Assembly (NCBI GenBank): GCA_918797485.1
Contig: CAKKNE010000003.1
Coordinates: 620,001 to 684,000 of the forward strand
Direction of reading: 5' to 3'
Length of the DNA: 64,000 bases
From: Pelagomonas calceolata
Taxonomy: Eukaryota > Sar > Pelagophyceae > Pelagomonadales > Pelagomonadaceae
Shown in pieces: positions 1-11,338 of this stretch. The translations under genes were made by a program, and so were the position numbers. The notes below the pieces were generated by a model that worked only from the letters and a program-made list of their open reading frames with translations, searched no databases and had not been told where the DNA came from. Every line of letters begins with the position of its first letter. Position 1 is the stretch's first letter.

Positions 1-3000
1 CGCGGCCGTGTCCTCAGCCGCACCATCACCAGCGCCGCCTCCGCCAGTGCCGCCTCCGCGCGCGGCGCGCCGCTTCGCGATGCGCTTCTGGACTCCTATC
101 GCCGCCTCCGCGAAGGCGTCGAGCGCGACCACGACGCAGTCGTCGCCCAGCTTCATGAGCGTCTTGAGCAGCTTCTCGGCCGTCTTGTGGCCCTTTTTAC
201 CCCACTTCGCGAGGTGGCCGTGTTCCTTGAGCGCCATCGCCACCGGCACGAACAAGGCCTTGCTAAATTCGGGCGAGTCCTTTCGCATCATCGATTGCGA
301 TAGGTAGCGCAGAAACTCGTAGACGATCCGCGCGGACGGCCGGCCCGCGTCCTTGGCCTGTGCATAAATCAACCGGTGAGTCGGGTCGAGCTGGCGTCGC
401 GTCGATGGCGTGGATGTCATAATTCAGCAGTGGCGGAGATTTATGCACTGTCCTTGACAATGTCGAGCAGCGCCCGAAAGTGTTCAAGCGTGAGTTTTCC
501 GACGTGTTCCCATCGGTGGTCATCGTAGTCGTAGCCGTCCGCGCTATCGAGTCCCGCGCCAAAGTCCCAGCAATTGTCATCGTCGAACTTTGCCATGAAG
601 TCGTCAGGCAACCGCAGCGACCTAACGCACAGCAGCAGGGCGGCCACGTCCCTCACCTGCAGGCGGCCGTCATGTTTGTCATAGAAGCCGGGGGACGGGT
701 AAGCAGTAAAGACTTCGAAAATACCAACGTCCGTCGGAATTTGGATCCAATCGGCACAGCTCAAGAGCGGCAACAGGACCTCTACGGTTTCGTCGCAAAT
801 GAGCAGTGGCACAAGGCCCAGCCTTCCTGGTGGAGAGTGCGTCGTGTGCTTGATTAGCGAAGCGACGAGGACACCGGCTCTGGTACCCCCCTTCAAGAAC
901 GCGCCACCGCGGGCGAGGGCCCGCGCCATGACGTAGACCACGTCGCGCGAAGGCGGCGCGGCTGTCAGAAGCGCCAAAAGAGAATCGGTGATCAGATTTG
1001 TGCTCGCCTCATCACTGTCGGCGGCGAGCCGGCAGAGGGCAACGGCCACACGTATAAGATTCCTCAGAAGCCCCGCGTCCGTGCGCGGGGTATCCGTCGA
1101 CACGCGTAACAAATGAGAAAACGTTCCCGGAACCGCACCAAGCATGGCGGGCCTCGTGCTCTCGCGCACGATCACATCGACTAGCGCGTCAATGGTACCA
1201 CGGTCCGTCAGGTCCACCCACGTGCTGCCAGCGGATACAACATGTTCGACGAGCACAGCGACCGCCGAGTGGTAGGCCTCGTCGTCGGCGCCGTCCGCGT
1301 CGCGGGCGGCGACGCGCATGATCGCGGCGTCGACCGCCGAGAGCGAGAACTTGGCAGTCATTGAATTTATTAAATCCTTCAGATCCTGCGCCTCCGGACA
1401 AGAGGTTGTCAAGACTAGCGCACAGCCGTCGGTCGGCGCCTTTGGGACGTAGTTGACGAGCGCCACCATCGCGACGGATGCTATAACACTGTCAATCGCC
1501 ATGTCCCCGTCGCCGAAAAAAAGATCATACGCCAGCACCATCTCCGGCAATGCCGAGGCATCGTTCAGGTTCCTGAACTCATCTCTTAGCGAGGTGAGTT
1601 CATCTATGTCATCTGGGCCGACAGGGGGCAAATTGGACCGCCTACATCTAGCGGCAAGGGCGCGAGGCAGCCCGCTCGCCCGCACCGGACGCAGATTCCA
1701 GGCTTGTGCATTTGAAAGGAGCCGGGCCGCGACGGTGGCGGCGGTGTAGGCGATGCGTTGCGAGGAATCGCAGTCCTCGTCGTCGTCCTGCCCGTCGGTG
1801 CGCAGCGCGGCCGCGAGAAGGGCGCAGAGACAGCGCTGCATTTGGTCATCGAGGTCGCATGTCGCGGTACGGAGGGCGATGCCTGCCAGCGCGATCACGC
1901 TTCCCACGCACTCCCGGAGCTCTCGCCTCAGGCGGCCGGCACTTCGGCGCACAAACTCGTCCGCCAACTCGCCGCGCGCCTGCCGCCGCCGGCCGCCGGC
2001 CACGCTCAGCCCCAGGTCGAGCTCGACGTCGTCTTCGTCGTCAGTGTCCCAGGCTATCGGTGCGTCTACGCTATCGTCGACCCGGCGTGCGATCCGTGCA
2101 ATGGCGATGGTCCGAGCGCCGCAGTCGTCGTTTCTGACGTTTTCATGCACATAACACGGCTCGAGGTCGACGCACTGCAGTGCCGCGTCCCACAGCTCCG
2201 GCCACGCGCGGCGGCCGTCGGCGCGGTCGAAGAGCTCGAAGCCGTCGGCGTTCAGCTCGGGCGCCACCTTTGCATCCGCGTTCAGACCTTCGCAGACGCC
2301 CGCCGCGATCATCAGGCGCAGACGTTTGCTCTCCGCCGTATCCTTTTCCTGGAGACTGGCGTACAAGCCCGCGAGCGCGTGGCACGCCGCGAGGCGGCAG
2401 GCGGCGCAGCGACTGGCGTCGCGTATGAGCGCGAGGCAATGTGTCGCTAATCCCTCGCGCAGGTGGAGCACGGACGGGGCGCGGTGTATAATTGCCGCGC
2501 GCAGGAACATAAGAGCTTCGAACGTAGCATCGTGGTCCGCTTCGCGTTCGTCGGCCGTTCCGCGAGAGTGGCCTTCTGGCGGTATGGCTACAACGTCCAT
2601 CGCACCGCCAAACGTGCTTCGTGTCCACGCGCGCAGGCCCGGCGTACAGAGGTCCCGCGCCCGTTTGCAGGTCGCTGCCAGCGCGGCGAGCGGTCTTGCC
2701 ATGGAGCATTCATTTTCGTAATTTCCCGAAGCCTCGTCCACAACCCCCGCCAGACCTCGCGAGAGAGCCCAGATCGGCCGCGTCGCCGCGTCGCCTCGCA
2801 GCCGATCCAAATAGAAATTGCCAAGAAGGTCCGGATCGTCCCCCGCCGCTTCCGCTTCCTCGCCGGTGACGAGCTCGACGTCGAGCTGGTCACCCTCCAC
2901 CAGCCCCAGGTCCGCGGCCGTCTGCTCGGCGTGGACGCGCGAGCCTTTAAATAGGAAGCAGCGCGAGTCTACGTCCTCGCTCTTCGCGTAGGCGTCGAAG

Positions 3001-3119
3001 AGCGCTTGCATCTTGGTCGTCGAGTTGACCTTAAACGTTTGCTTCTTCCCCTGCTGGTCGCAGGCATGGACAGTGATCGCGGCGCGCGCGGCGGCCGGCG
3101 CTTGGGCCGGCGCCGCCAT
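1..3119 (-). CDS. SUMO-like/F-box-like large protein, partial at left edge
   Basis: Reads leftwards and runs off the window. I take the start at 3117-3119, giving MAAPAQAPAAARAAITVHAC; the frame stays open to 3335 but that extension is low-complexity. Residues about 14-90 look like a ubiquitin/SUMO (Rad60-SLD) fold: QTFKVNSTTKMQALFDAY, then RCFLFKGSRV, then LGLVEGDQLDVELV. About residues 140-175 (PLAALAATCKRARDL) look F-box-like. The remaining ~700 residues are helical and repeat-like without a recognisable family. The frame stops at 441, but removing an intron at 358-458 joins ...ALLDI to AKDAGRPSARIVYEFLRYL, and the coding frame then continues to base 1. A conserved promoter element lies about 220 bp upstream. 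Possible role as a ubiquitin-pathway adaptor or SUMO-like scaffold is inference. Confidence 0.7.
358..458 (-). other. Intron with terminal inverted repeats (introner)
   Basis: This 101-bp GT-AG intron restores the reading frame of the large minus-strand gene. On the plus strand GTGCATAAATC (360-370) and its exact complement (438-448) form 11-bp terminal inverted repeats. They are flanked by near-identical direct repeats, GTCCTTGGC (349-357) and GTCCTTGAC (450-458). The 5' splice GT comes from the direct repeat and the 3' AG from the element end. The interior carries CGCCATCGACGCG. This matches the published model of DNA-transposon-derived introners in Aureococcus and Micromonas. Confidence 0.8.
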
Positions 3120-3336
3120 TGCGCGCGCGAGTCGCGGTCGCGCGGCTGGCAATCCCGCACGCGGCGCCGGGACTGCTCGTTCGGGCGTGAGCCTGTCGGC
3201 ACCCCAATCGACCGAGGAGCCGGGCGGACTTGGGTGAGCACCGGTTCGTCGATCAAACAGCTCCAAGAGCGTTGCGGCGCGGGCTGCGGGGCAGCGCTTT
3301 CGCTCGCGCGGCACCGGATCCGGAGACCACTGCAAT

Positions 3337-3360
3337 TCTAGTGTCTTACAAGCGCTAGCT
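3337..3360. promoter_or_regulatory. Dispersed GCTAG-capped promoter element, copy 1
   Basis: Reads CTAGTGTCTTACA, then AG, then CGCTAGCT on the plus strand. It is one of eight near-identical elements in the window. It lies about 220 bp upstream of the SUMO-like gene and beyond the 3' end of the TTLL gene. Function is inferred from position and conservation only. Confidence 0.6.
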
Positions 3361-3440
3361 GCGCGCCGGCGCGGAGCATCTGCGGTCGGGGCAGAGTGGC
3401 GTAGACCGGGGCACGGCTAGAGAAACGAAAAGTTAGGGTA

Positions 3441-6400
3441 TCACATCGCGAACGGGTCGAACGTCTTCACCGGCACGGCGACGACGCGGCCTGGCGAGGC
3501 CGCCGGCGGCGGCGCTGACGACCGGCGCGCAGCGGCGGCGACGGCGCGACGACGGCCGGCGGCTTCGCCGTCGCGCCGTCCTCGAAGCCGTCGAGCTCGG
3601 CCATGTCGTCGTGCCGGCGAGGGGGCGGCCGCGCCGCCCGCGTGGCGTTCGCGACCTCGCGCGCTTCCGCTCCTCGCGCAGCCGCCGCGGCGGCCGCGGC
3701 CTTCGCCGCGGCGCGGGCGCGCGCCCGGATCGCCCGCGGCGCCTCCACCTTTTGCCCTCGGCGCGCGCCGCCCGTCAGCGGCACGATCGGCGTCTCGACG
3801 AAGGGCCCCTTGTGCGCGAGCTGCCAGCCGCCCGTGTCCGGCTCGTCGCCGACGGGCGTCCGCTCCCACTCGCGCTTGTCGATCGTAACCTTCAGAATGT
3901 CCACAAAGCCTTCTTCACGCACCGCTCCGTCCACGGCCGCCGAGTAGTCGCACGCCGGGCTCGAGTTCACTTCAATCAACCAGGGCCGCAGCTCCGCGTC
4001 GACCATGAAGTCGTAGCCATACAGCTCCCAGGAGTTCTTCCGGTGCTCTATCGAATCGCGCGCGGCCTGGAGCACCTCGACGGCAATTTTGCGCATCTCC
4101 GGTTGCACCACATCAGTGAAGACGTCATCAGAGTCTTTACACTTGCGTAACCTATCCGTCGTCGCGTCCGTCCGCGCCATCTTCCAGTCCAGAAAACCGG
4201 CAAAGTCCTCTTGCGTCCACATGCAGTCCTCGATGCTCACACCGTTCTCCGCTTCGATGTCATCATGGAAGTTCTCCCCATCCTTTTGTATACTATTATT
4301 CACCAGGTGCACGAAGGGATTTTCCAAGGATTCCCGCGCGTCCGTGAACTTATGGGACGTGAACCGCGCGTAGCACTCGTCATAGAAATAGATCGTGAGG
4401 GGGTTCCAGTCCGTCACGAGGACCCACTGCCTCAGGTCGAACTTCCGCTCCGCAATTAACAACTGCGACTCCATGTACTTCTGGACGATCCAGAGCGCGC
4501 CCGAGCCGCCCGTCTTCGCGTCGCAGTGGTCCAGTAGTCTATCCAAATCATCAAAGGTCGCGATGCCTCTCCCCCTTGATTTCGCGGCGGGCTTGGCGAT
4601 CCAGGTATTTCGCGTCGAGGCGGGGCCACCATTAAGCTGGTGCTGCGGGTCGAGGGAACTCAACTGCGCCAGGACCGCCTCGATCTCCTTCCTCAGATCA
4701 TCTTTCAACGGGGAGGGCGCGCGCATCAAGTTGCGGCGCGCCTCCTTGCGTCTCTCGGTGAGCTCGGCCTTCCGGATTCTCTCCAACTTGTCTTCCCGCG
4801 CGCGCGCGAGGATGGACCCGGCCTGGTCCAACGAGCTCCGCGTCTCTTCTTCGTCGGGTACGTCTTTCAAATGCAACAGATCATCCAAGGTCGGGGGCAT
4901 GTCCTTCGGCAGGGCCAGGGAGCAATCCACCCGACCCTGGGCGTGCCTCATAGCTTCCCACTCGAGGTCCGTGACTAACCTATCAGAGTAGCCCGAACCC
5001 CGTCCAGCTCCGTGTCGTCATCAACTAGCACCCGCAGCTTCTTCCGGCAGACCCGCAGCGCGATCCGCAGCAATTCCTCGTTGAACAACAAGGGCGCCTC
5101 CTTGTCTCCTAAGACACCGTCGAGTTCGTCCATCTCCAGACTATCAATGTCCGACGCGTCGTCGGCCGGCGCGGGCGCCTCGGCGACGGGCGCCGGCGCC
5201 GGCGCCTCCGCGACGTCGTCGGTCGACTCCATGTTCATTTCGTCGGCGGACGCGGCGGGGTCCGTCACCTCCGAATCTGACTCGGACGAGTCCTCCGAGG
5301 ACGACTCGTCGCTGGACGAGGCCCCCGCCAGGCTCCTGATCACGTTCTTGAGGCACTTCTCCGCTTCCAATCCGCGAAAGTCGTCGAGGAAGCCCGGGCG
5401 CATGCGGGGACGACAGGTCGTAGGCCCGCGGGTAGACGTGGTCGCTGTGGTCGTCGCAGTGCCAGTGCAACTCACACAAGCTACGCGTCAGGCCCGCCTT
5501 CGTCGTAATCGCCGTGTTTTTGAGGAAGTGGTTCGTGAGCTGGTTCGGCTTGATGCCTTTGTCGATGTCGTTGCTCCGCAGCGTCCACTTCAGGTCGTAG
5601 AACGTCGACTCGCGGTCGTCATTGAAGTGCCAGCCGCGCTCGAGCAACGCGTCTTTCACACAAGGGTACCAGCCCGTCATGCAAAAAACCTTCGTGTCCT
5701 TCGATAACCCTAACTTGCGCTTGTAGTCCTTGAAGTCCCTTCCCACAGCACCGGTGGGCTGGTCCTTCTCGGACACCTTGTTGAGTCTAGCTATGGCCTC
5801 GGCCTGCTGCTCTCTTCTTAGTCGTCTTCGTTCTTTCTCCTCCTCGGTCAGCACGGGCTTCGCGGGCGCTTCTTCCTTGGCCGCGACCTTGCGCACGGGC
5901 TCGTTCTCCTTGTCCTCGCCCCTGTCAACGAGTTCCTTGGGCGCTCGCGGTTCAGGACGCGCTCCCTGACTAATTCCTGGCGTCGTAGTAATCTCTGGGC
6001 CTTTTTCTGCTCGGCCTCGACCTTCGCGCGCTTGTCCGCGGCGATCTTCTCGAGCTGGAGCCGCGTCCGCTCCTGGCGGAGCCTCGCCTGCTCGGCGCGC
6101 TTCCGCTTGAGCGCCTCCTTGGCCTCCTCGGCGTTCAGGAAGTCCTCGTCGGTCAGCACGTTCTGCTTCTCGAGCACGTTCCGCTCGGCCTGCTTCAATA
6201 AAGAGGCGGCCTTCGCCGCCGAGCCCTGGACGACGTCCGCCACCACCTCGCCCAGTTCCTCCTTCCGCTTCAGCGCCTCCTCGCGGCGCTGCCGCGCGCG
6301 CCGCAGGCCGTTCTCGCGCACTTTGCGCTTGAACTCGTCCTCCTTCGCCTTGTCGCCCTCGGCGGACGCCAAATCCTGCCGTCTTTTAAGAGCCAGCGTC

Positions 6401-6955
6401 TTCATCAAGCGTTTGTACTGCTGCTTCTGGCGCCGCCGCGTCTCGCGCACCCGCGCCTCCTTCGCGAGCTGCTCCTCCTCCGGGTCCGCCTCTTCTACCT
6501 CTTCTTGCGGGCCGGCGGCGGCACCTCCGCATGGCCTTGCGCGCTTCCGCCGCCGCTAATAACTTCGCCTGCTTCTTCTTCCGCCTTCTAGCCTCCTTCT
6601 TGGCCCGCAGGAGCTCCTCCTGCTGCGCGCGCTGCTTCTCGAGCTGCACCTTCTGGAGGTACTGCTGGTGCCGCTCCGACGCGTCGAAGCCGTGCCGCTG
6701 CGCGTCGGCCTCCTCCTCATCCTCGGCGAAGAGCTCGCGCGGGTCCTCATCAAAATCGTCCATGGCGTCGTCGCTCCCGGAGTCTCCATCGTCGTCCCAC
6801 GGCACGATGGGAATGGGATCCTTGGCGCCGGGCACCTCCGGCGAGAATCCCGTGAAGACGCCCATGGTCGCGAAGACCGCCGCCGGCGCCGCGTCCCCAA
6901 CACCGGGTGGGGACGGGAGGAGCCGGTTGGGGTCGAGGTCCTGGGCCAGGGCCAT
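3441..6955 (-). CDS. TTLL3/8-like: Tubulin glycine ligase, TTLL3/TTLL8-like, with frame breaks
   Basis: ATP-grasp tubulin-tyrosine-ligase-like enzyme, probably adding glycine side chains to axonemal tubulin. Start at 6953-6955 (MALAQDLDPNRLLPSP). The N-terminal ~350 residues are acidic, then a long charged coiled coil. The catalytic part has hallmark stretches of the TTLL3/8 group: GWYPCVKDALLERGW, PGFLDDFRGLEAE, TWIAKPAAKSRGRGI, WIVQKYMESQLLIAERKFD, RQWVLVTDWNPLTIYFY, and SWELYGYDFMVD followed by PWLIEVNSSP. The protein is spread over overlapping frames: single-frame changes fall near 6520, 5935, 5410 and 4997, and probably one near 3540. The gaps are too small for introns and several sit at runs of C or G, so assembly indels are more likely than decay. 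The likely C-terminus is PVKTFDPFAM at 3441. A TTLL3/8-like enzyme suggests a flagellate stage. Confidence 0.8.
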
Positions 6956-7267
6956 CCTTGTACGGCGGCGTGGGGCTGCCCCTCGCACGGCTCGCGGGCG
7001 CGTCGGTGTGGTCCAGCGCCAGAAGCCGTCACCGCGCGAGCGCTGCGGTCGTCGAGAAGCGGATTTTGGCAGCTCGGCCTTGGCAGCCAAATAACCGCCG
7101 GACGGGTTTTCTCAAACGCTGCCCGCTAGCCAGGCGTCGAGGGGCGCCGAGGAGCAGTCGGAGGACGCCTCGTTTGTTGAGCCCTGGGCGCGCGCGCACC
7201 GGGCGGGTTTGGTTTGGTTGGCGCCAGTACGAGCTTAAGCGCTTGTAATCGGGCCGCGAAGGACCGC
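6956..7267. other. Divergent intergenic region
   Basis: Shared 5' region of the TTLL gene (minus) and the next plus-strand gene. No copy of the GCTAG element and no RNA gene was seen. GC-rich with no clear TATA box. Confidence 0.4.
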
Positions 7268-7969
7268 ATGGATCCCGCGAGGGAGCCCCGAGACCCCGTG
7301 CCGGAGGGGCAGCCCGGGGCCGCGAGCACGGATGCGTCCCGGGAGCCCGCGAGGGAGCCACGCCCCGCGACGCCGCCGGGGCAGCCCGGGGCCGCGGGGG
7401 ACCGCACGGATGCGACCCGGGCGCCTACGCAGCACCGCGTCGTGTTCGAGGTGCTGGCGGAGCCGCAGCCGAAACCGATGAAGCGGATCGAGTTCGCGAT
7501 CGACGGCCGGGCCGCGGAGGAGGAGGAGGCCCAGCGCATGTCGATGCGCGAGTGGTTCGCGGGCGCGGGCGACGACGTCCTGACCTACGACCAGGTCATG
7601 GCGCGCCTGCCGCCGCCGCTGCCGCGCGACGACGCCGCGGCGCGGGCCTACGCGGCCGCGGACGTCGACGCGGGCGCGCCGCCGCGCGTCTGGGCCGGCG
7701 CCGGCGCCGAGGCGTGCTCGCCGTGCCGCGCGCCGCACGCTGAAGCCGTGGACCTCGGGTCGCCGGCGAGCCCCCGCGTCGAGGACGTGCCCGCGCGCCG
7801 CGAGGTCGACATGGCTCGCATGCCCGAGCCCGACGTCGAGACCCTCGAGGCGTCCATGCGTGCGCTGCAAGCCGAGATCGAGCGGCGCGAGCGGCGGCGC
7901 GGCAAACGTCCTCCGCCGCGGCCCGGGGCCCGGCGCATCTTCGGCGACGTGAAGAATCGCGTGGCGTAA
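7268..7969 (+). CDS. Hypothetical protein, 233 aa
   Basis: ATG at 7268 follows a short leader. The product is not recognised. Residues 1-50 are a Pro/Arg/Glu-rich stretch with two copies of an AREPR-type motif. Residues ~58-110 look more ordered (HRVVFEVLAEPQP, SMREWFAGAGDDVLTYDQVM). The C-terminus is a probable short helix (VETLEASMRALQAEIERRER) followed by a basic tail, GARRIFGDVKNRVA. No signal peptide or membrane segment. The frame is open with codon use like its neighbours, so it is probably a real gene, but no function can be assigned. Confidence 0.55.
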   Translation: MDPAREPRDPVPEGQPGAASTDASREPAREPRPATPPGQPGAAGDRTDATRAPTQHRVVFEVLAEPQPKPMKRIEFAIDGRAAEEEEAQRMSMREWFAGAGDDVLTYDQVMARLPPPLPRDDAAARAYAAADVDAGAPPRVWAGAGAEACSPCRAPHAEAVDLGSPASPRVEDVPARREVDMARMPEPDVETLEASMRALQAEIERRERRRGKRPPPRPGARRIFGDVKNRVA

Positions 7970-8487
7970 TATGGCTGTTCTGTGGATTCTTCTCGCCGCG
8001 GTTTCTTCGGTCGCCGATCGCAGCGGTCGGTCGTGCAGAATCTTGCGTGGAGGTCCGGGTACCGCGACGCGTAGCAGGCGGGCGACTCGTCGTGCGTGAA
8101 GGCGTACGCCACGGAAGCGACCGCGAGGAGGCTAGCGCGCGCGCCATCCTAGGCTCGGAGCCTGGCGACCTGTCTTGCTTGTCGGCGAAGTCTGGAAGAG
8201 AGCACCGCCCCCGCGTCGCCGCTCGCGCGAAACGTGCGACATTACGCGCTAGCGGCTGTAAGACACTAGCAAATGGGCTGGAGCCGAGGGCTGTGCTGCG
8301 CAGGCGGGCGGGCGGGCACGCACGAGATTCGCTTTGACTGATTTTCGACGCAGGAGCTGCACCACTCTTTGGTCCGGTAAGAACCCGCACTAGTTAAGAC
8401 GTCTGGCGTGTAGCACAAGCATCGGAGCAGTGCAGCCTGTGTGCAGAGCTTGCCGCGGGCGGCCCGAGAGACGCAACGCAAGCACCC
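7970..8487. other. Intergenic region upstream of the La-motif gene
   Basis: 518 bp between two tandem plus-strand genes. It contains one copy of the GCTAG promoter element at 8248-8270. Overlapping minus-strand reading frames are low-complexity and unsupported. No tRNA-like structure seen. Confidence 0.5.
8248..8270. promoter_or_regulatory. Dispersed GCTAG-capped promoter element, copy 2
   Basis: The minus strand reads GCTAGTGTCTTACA, GC, CGCTAGC. It lies 218 bp upstream of the ATG of the SAP/La-motif gene. Confidence 0.65.
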
Positions 8488-9707
8488 ATGGACGCGGCCC
8501 CAACACAAGCAATGGTGGAGCCAAAGAAACTGAAGGTCGTCGAGCTGCGCGCCGAACTGAGAAGGCGGGGCCTGGCCGCGGACGGCCTCAAGGCCGTGCT
8601 CGTCGACCGCCTCCAGGCGGCGCTGGACGAGGAGGAGTTCGGCCTCGGGGCACCGTCGCCCGCGCCTGAGCCCGCAGCCGAGCCGGCGGCCGCCGCGCCG
8701 CCGCCGCCCGAGCCGGCCTCGAACGAGGAGCCCGCGCCGCCGGTTTCTGCACAGGTCCAAGCCGCACGGGCCCTTCGCGCCCGGCGGGCCGCCGCGGCCG
8801 GGCCCGAGCCAGTCGAGGCCGCGGGCGCGCCGAGCGAGCGCGACCTGATGGCGGCGATGGGCCTGCCGACAGCATTGGGTGGTCCCGCGGCCGCGCCGAC
8901 GCCCGCCGCGGCGCCGGCGGATGAGCCAGGGACGCAGAAGACGTGCAAGCACTGCGGCCAGGCACGGTCGCAGAGCATGTTCGTCGAGAAGCAATGGAAG
9001 AAGCCCCGGCCGACGTGCGTCGACTGCGCCGCGAAGCTGTCGGCGCAGAACGAGCCGACTCGGACGAAGCCGCCTCCGTCCGACGGCGGGGTCAGCGTGC
9101 GGCAGCAGCTCGAGTACTACTTCTCGCCGAGGAATTGGGGCCAGGACGCGTTTCTCAAGAGCCTGGCGGACGAGGACGGCGCGGTCGCGCTGGAGGCCTT
9201 CTTCACGTTCCCGCGCATCGCGGCGCTGCTCTGTGTGGAAATCAAAACTGCACGGCGTATTCGTGCCGATGCCGGTCGGGTTATCGCCGAGAAATTATTT
9301 CTATATAGGCGCTCCTCCCGACGACGGTCGACGCGGCGAAGACGGCGGACGACGACCGGCGCGTGCTCGCGGCGGCGGTCCGCAAGTCAAGCCAGCTGGA
9401 CCTGACGGCCGACGGGCTGCGCGTGAAGGCGCGGCGGAAGCGCGAGCGCGCCGAGAAACCCCCCGCCATCGCGGGCCTGGAGCTGTCCGAGGAGGAGCTC
9501 GCGCGGCGCGCAAAGCGGGCGGGCCGGTTCGCCGCCGACGCGGCGCGGCCGCCACCGCCGCCGCCGAAGCGGACGTTCGCCCACCCCGGCGGCAAGATCA
9601 CGTCGAACAAGGAGGAGGCGACGATGAATTTCCTGAAGAGAAAGGTGGAGGCTGAGCAGGAGCCGCCGGCGCAGCGGCCAGCGATCTATGACGAAGAACC
9701 TGAGTAA
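8488..9707 (+). CDS. SAP-domain and La-motif RNA-binding protein (LARP-like)
   Basis: Start MDAAPTQAMVEPKK at 8488. Residues ~12-48 are a SAP helix-extension-helix (LKVVELRAELRRRGLAADGL). A Pro/Ala-rich linker follows, then a small CxxC...CxxC zinc motif (CKHCGQ ... CVDCAAK, ~150-180). A La motif begins SVRQQLEYYFSPRNWGQDAF and continues FFTFPRIAALL. The frame then breaks; removing a 74-bp intron (9235-9308) rejoins ALLPTTVDAAKTADDDRRVL and the expected end of the winged helix (AAAVRKSSQLDLTADGLRV). The spliced length is 381 aa. No RRM is visible after the La motif. Likely binds RNA; SAP plus La motif plus a zinc knuckle is an uncommon combination. Confidence 0.8.
9235..9308 (+). other. Spliceosomal intron in the La-motif gene
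   Basis: Begins GTGGAAATC and ends CTATATAG, phase 0, 74 bp. Its removal gives a continuous La motif and a total CDS divisible by three. It lacks the CGCCATCGACG palindrome of the introner group but contains AGAAATTATTTCT near its 3' end. GCGCTGCTC before it and GCGCTCCTC after it resemble each other. Confidence 0.75.
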
Positions 9708-10256
9708 TATGCCAATTCCCGCAGTTTCACTAGACGCGTTGATGGCGTGATAGAGACCTCATCGACGAGTCGGGGGTCAGTCGGAGAGGTCTGTTTTCAA
9801 AAGCCATCCATCCCTAGGCGCCTTAAGCGCTATATATGCGCGTGTACATACACGCGGACGCGCATACATGGCGTATATACGAATCCTAGTATGTTGATAC
9901 GCTAGATCACTAGGTCTTGCGGCTCGCCAAAATACACCAGCGATTGACGGTGCCTTCTACCGTCCAAATGGTACATCATATCAACTCCAGCCCAGTTTTC
10001 ACACAAAATCGACGGAACCGGAGCCGACGGCCCGCGCTCGGAGGGCGGGAGAAGAATTCTACTAGACAACTCTCGCGTTTATGTTCGTTTCCTTCCGTTT
10101 GTTAGTGGTAGATTCCATCCAGCCCGCCTCGGCGACCACTGAGCTATTTTAGATATTCCGTTAGAGCCTCGCGATTCGTCGTCTTGGCGACCACGCGTTT
10201 GTGCAAAAATGGGCTTAATACCTAGACCCGCGAGTATCAGCGACGACACCATCCAG

Positions 10257-10600
10257 ATGGACCATAACACCGTTGTTCTATTCACGATCGACCGACTTGC
10301 CCGTTCTCCGCGGACGACGGTGCGTACGCGGGGCACTGAATTGGCCCCAGACCCGTGAGTTATGAAATAAACTCGCGTTTCAGGCGCTTTAGTAGTGGGA
10401 CGGGCCAGGTAACCGGCCTGATCGTCTACTACATTGGATTACCTGTCCCGTTTACAACTCGCGCCTTGTCGGTCTCGCGAGCCCACCATCTGGCTTAGAT
10501 GGGCACCACACCTGGATCTGCGGCCATCAGCCCGTGTACCTTCCCCATGGACCATGACGCGATCATTTGTTTCATGATCGACGGACTTACGCGAGGTCCA
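10257..10600. repeat. Two diverged copies of a ~54-bp segment
   Basis: Copy 1 (10257-10310) and copy 2 (10547-10600), about 290 bp apart, share ATGGACCAT followed by TCA(C/T)GATCGAC(C/G)GACTT with scattered changes. The sequence upstream of each is also weakly alike (ending ATGGGC and ATCAGC), so the duplicated unit may be longer. A shorter ATGGACCATTAGCGATC match occurs near 11152. Probably remains of an old repeat; family unknown. Confidence 0.4.
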
Positions 10601-11278
10601 GATAAAGATGTTCACGTCCCGAGCGTGGGCAGCCAAAAGTACCCTTCTTATAATGTAGATGTCATATACTTGTAATTGACTATCGGTGGGGTAGTATGGG
10701 GTCCAACGAGACCGCTACGGCGACTACTGGTGGCCCTCGGGTAATTGCGTATTTGACGGTGACGGGGCGCCATCGGGCCCAAAGTATTTACTTTTTGTGG
10801 ATGCAGATCGGCCCTCGGACTGCCGGGATAGGTCTGGGGTCGGGTGGTCCCCTAGACCGCATGCGCCGATTCTTGGGGCTCCCCAGAGGCCTGGATCGAA
10901 AACTTTGGGGATCATGGCGCTGTCCGCGCACTGCTGAGGACCTGTCTTGATTTGTATCCACGATCGAAGCGCCCGCGCATGCGGGCGCGCGATTTGCGTG
11001 CCCAGGACAGATCCTAGGCGACCCCAGGGAGACCTCGGGACCACAGAATCGACAGGATTCCATCGACGCGCCCGCCCTGGTGGCGTCGTCAATATCGCGA
11101 ATTAAAAAATTAAATTTTTTCGCCCCCCAGGAAGAGTCCCATTGATGTCTATGGACCATTAGCGATCCGAACGATACTCAAACAATTGCATGCCGCGTTT
11201 CTTGAATCTTCAAAAACAGGTTCCGCAGTGCATGCAAACACCGTTCACGGCCACAAAGGCCGTCCAAACTGCGGCATT

Positions 11279-11338
11279 GATCGAATAGGGCCGCGAGGCA
11301 GCCCAACCGATCGAACAGGGCCGCGAGGCAGCCCCATC
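11279..11338. repeat. 30-bp tandem duplication
   Basis: Two adjacent 30-bp units, each beginning GATCGAA and containing AGGGCCGCGAGGCAGCCC, differ at only a few positions. Confidence 0.75.

Noticed and set aside
6480-6560. Tiny intron explaining the first frame change in the TTLL gene
   Set aside because: The only GT-AG pairs there are 21-26 bp apart, too short for splicing; an indel is more likely.
7648-8112. Minus-strand frame beginning MAYAFTHDESPACYASRY
   Set aside because: Most of it is antisense to the gene at 7268-7969 and it becomes Arg/Pro-rich; no independent support.
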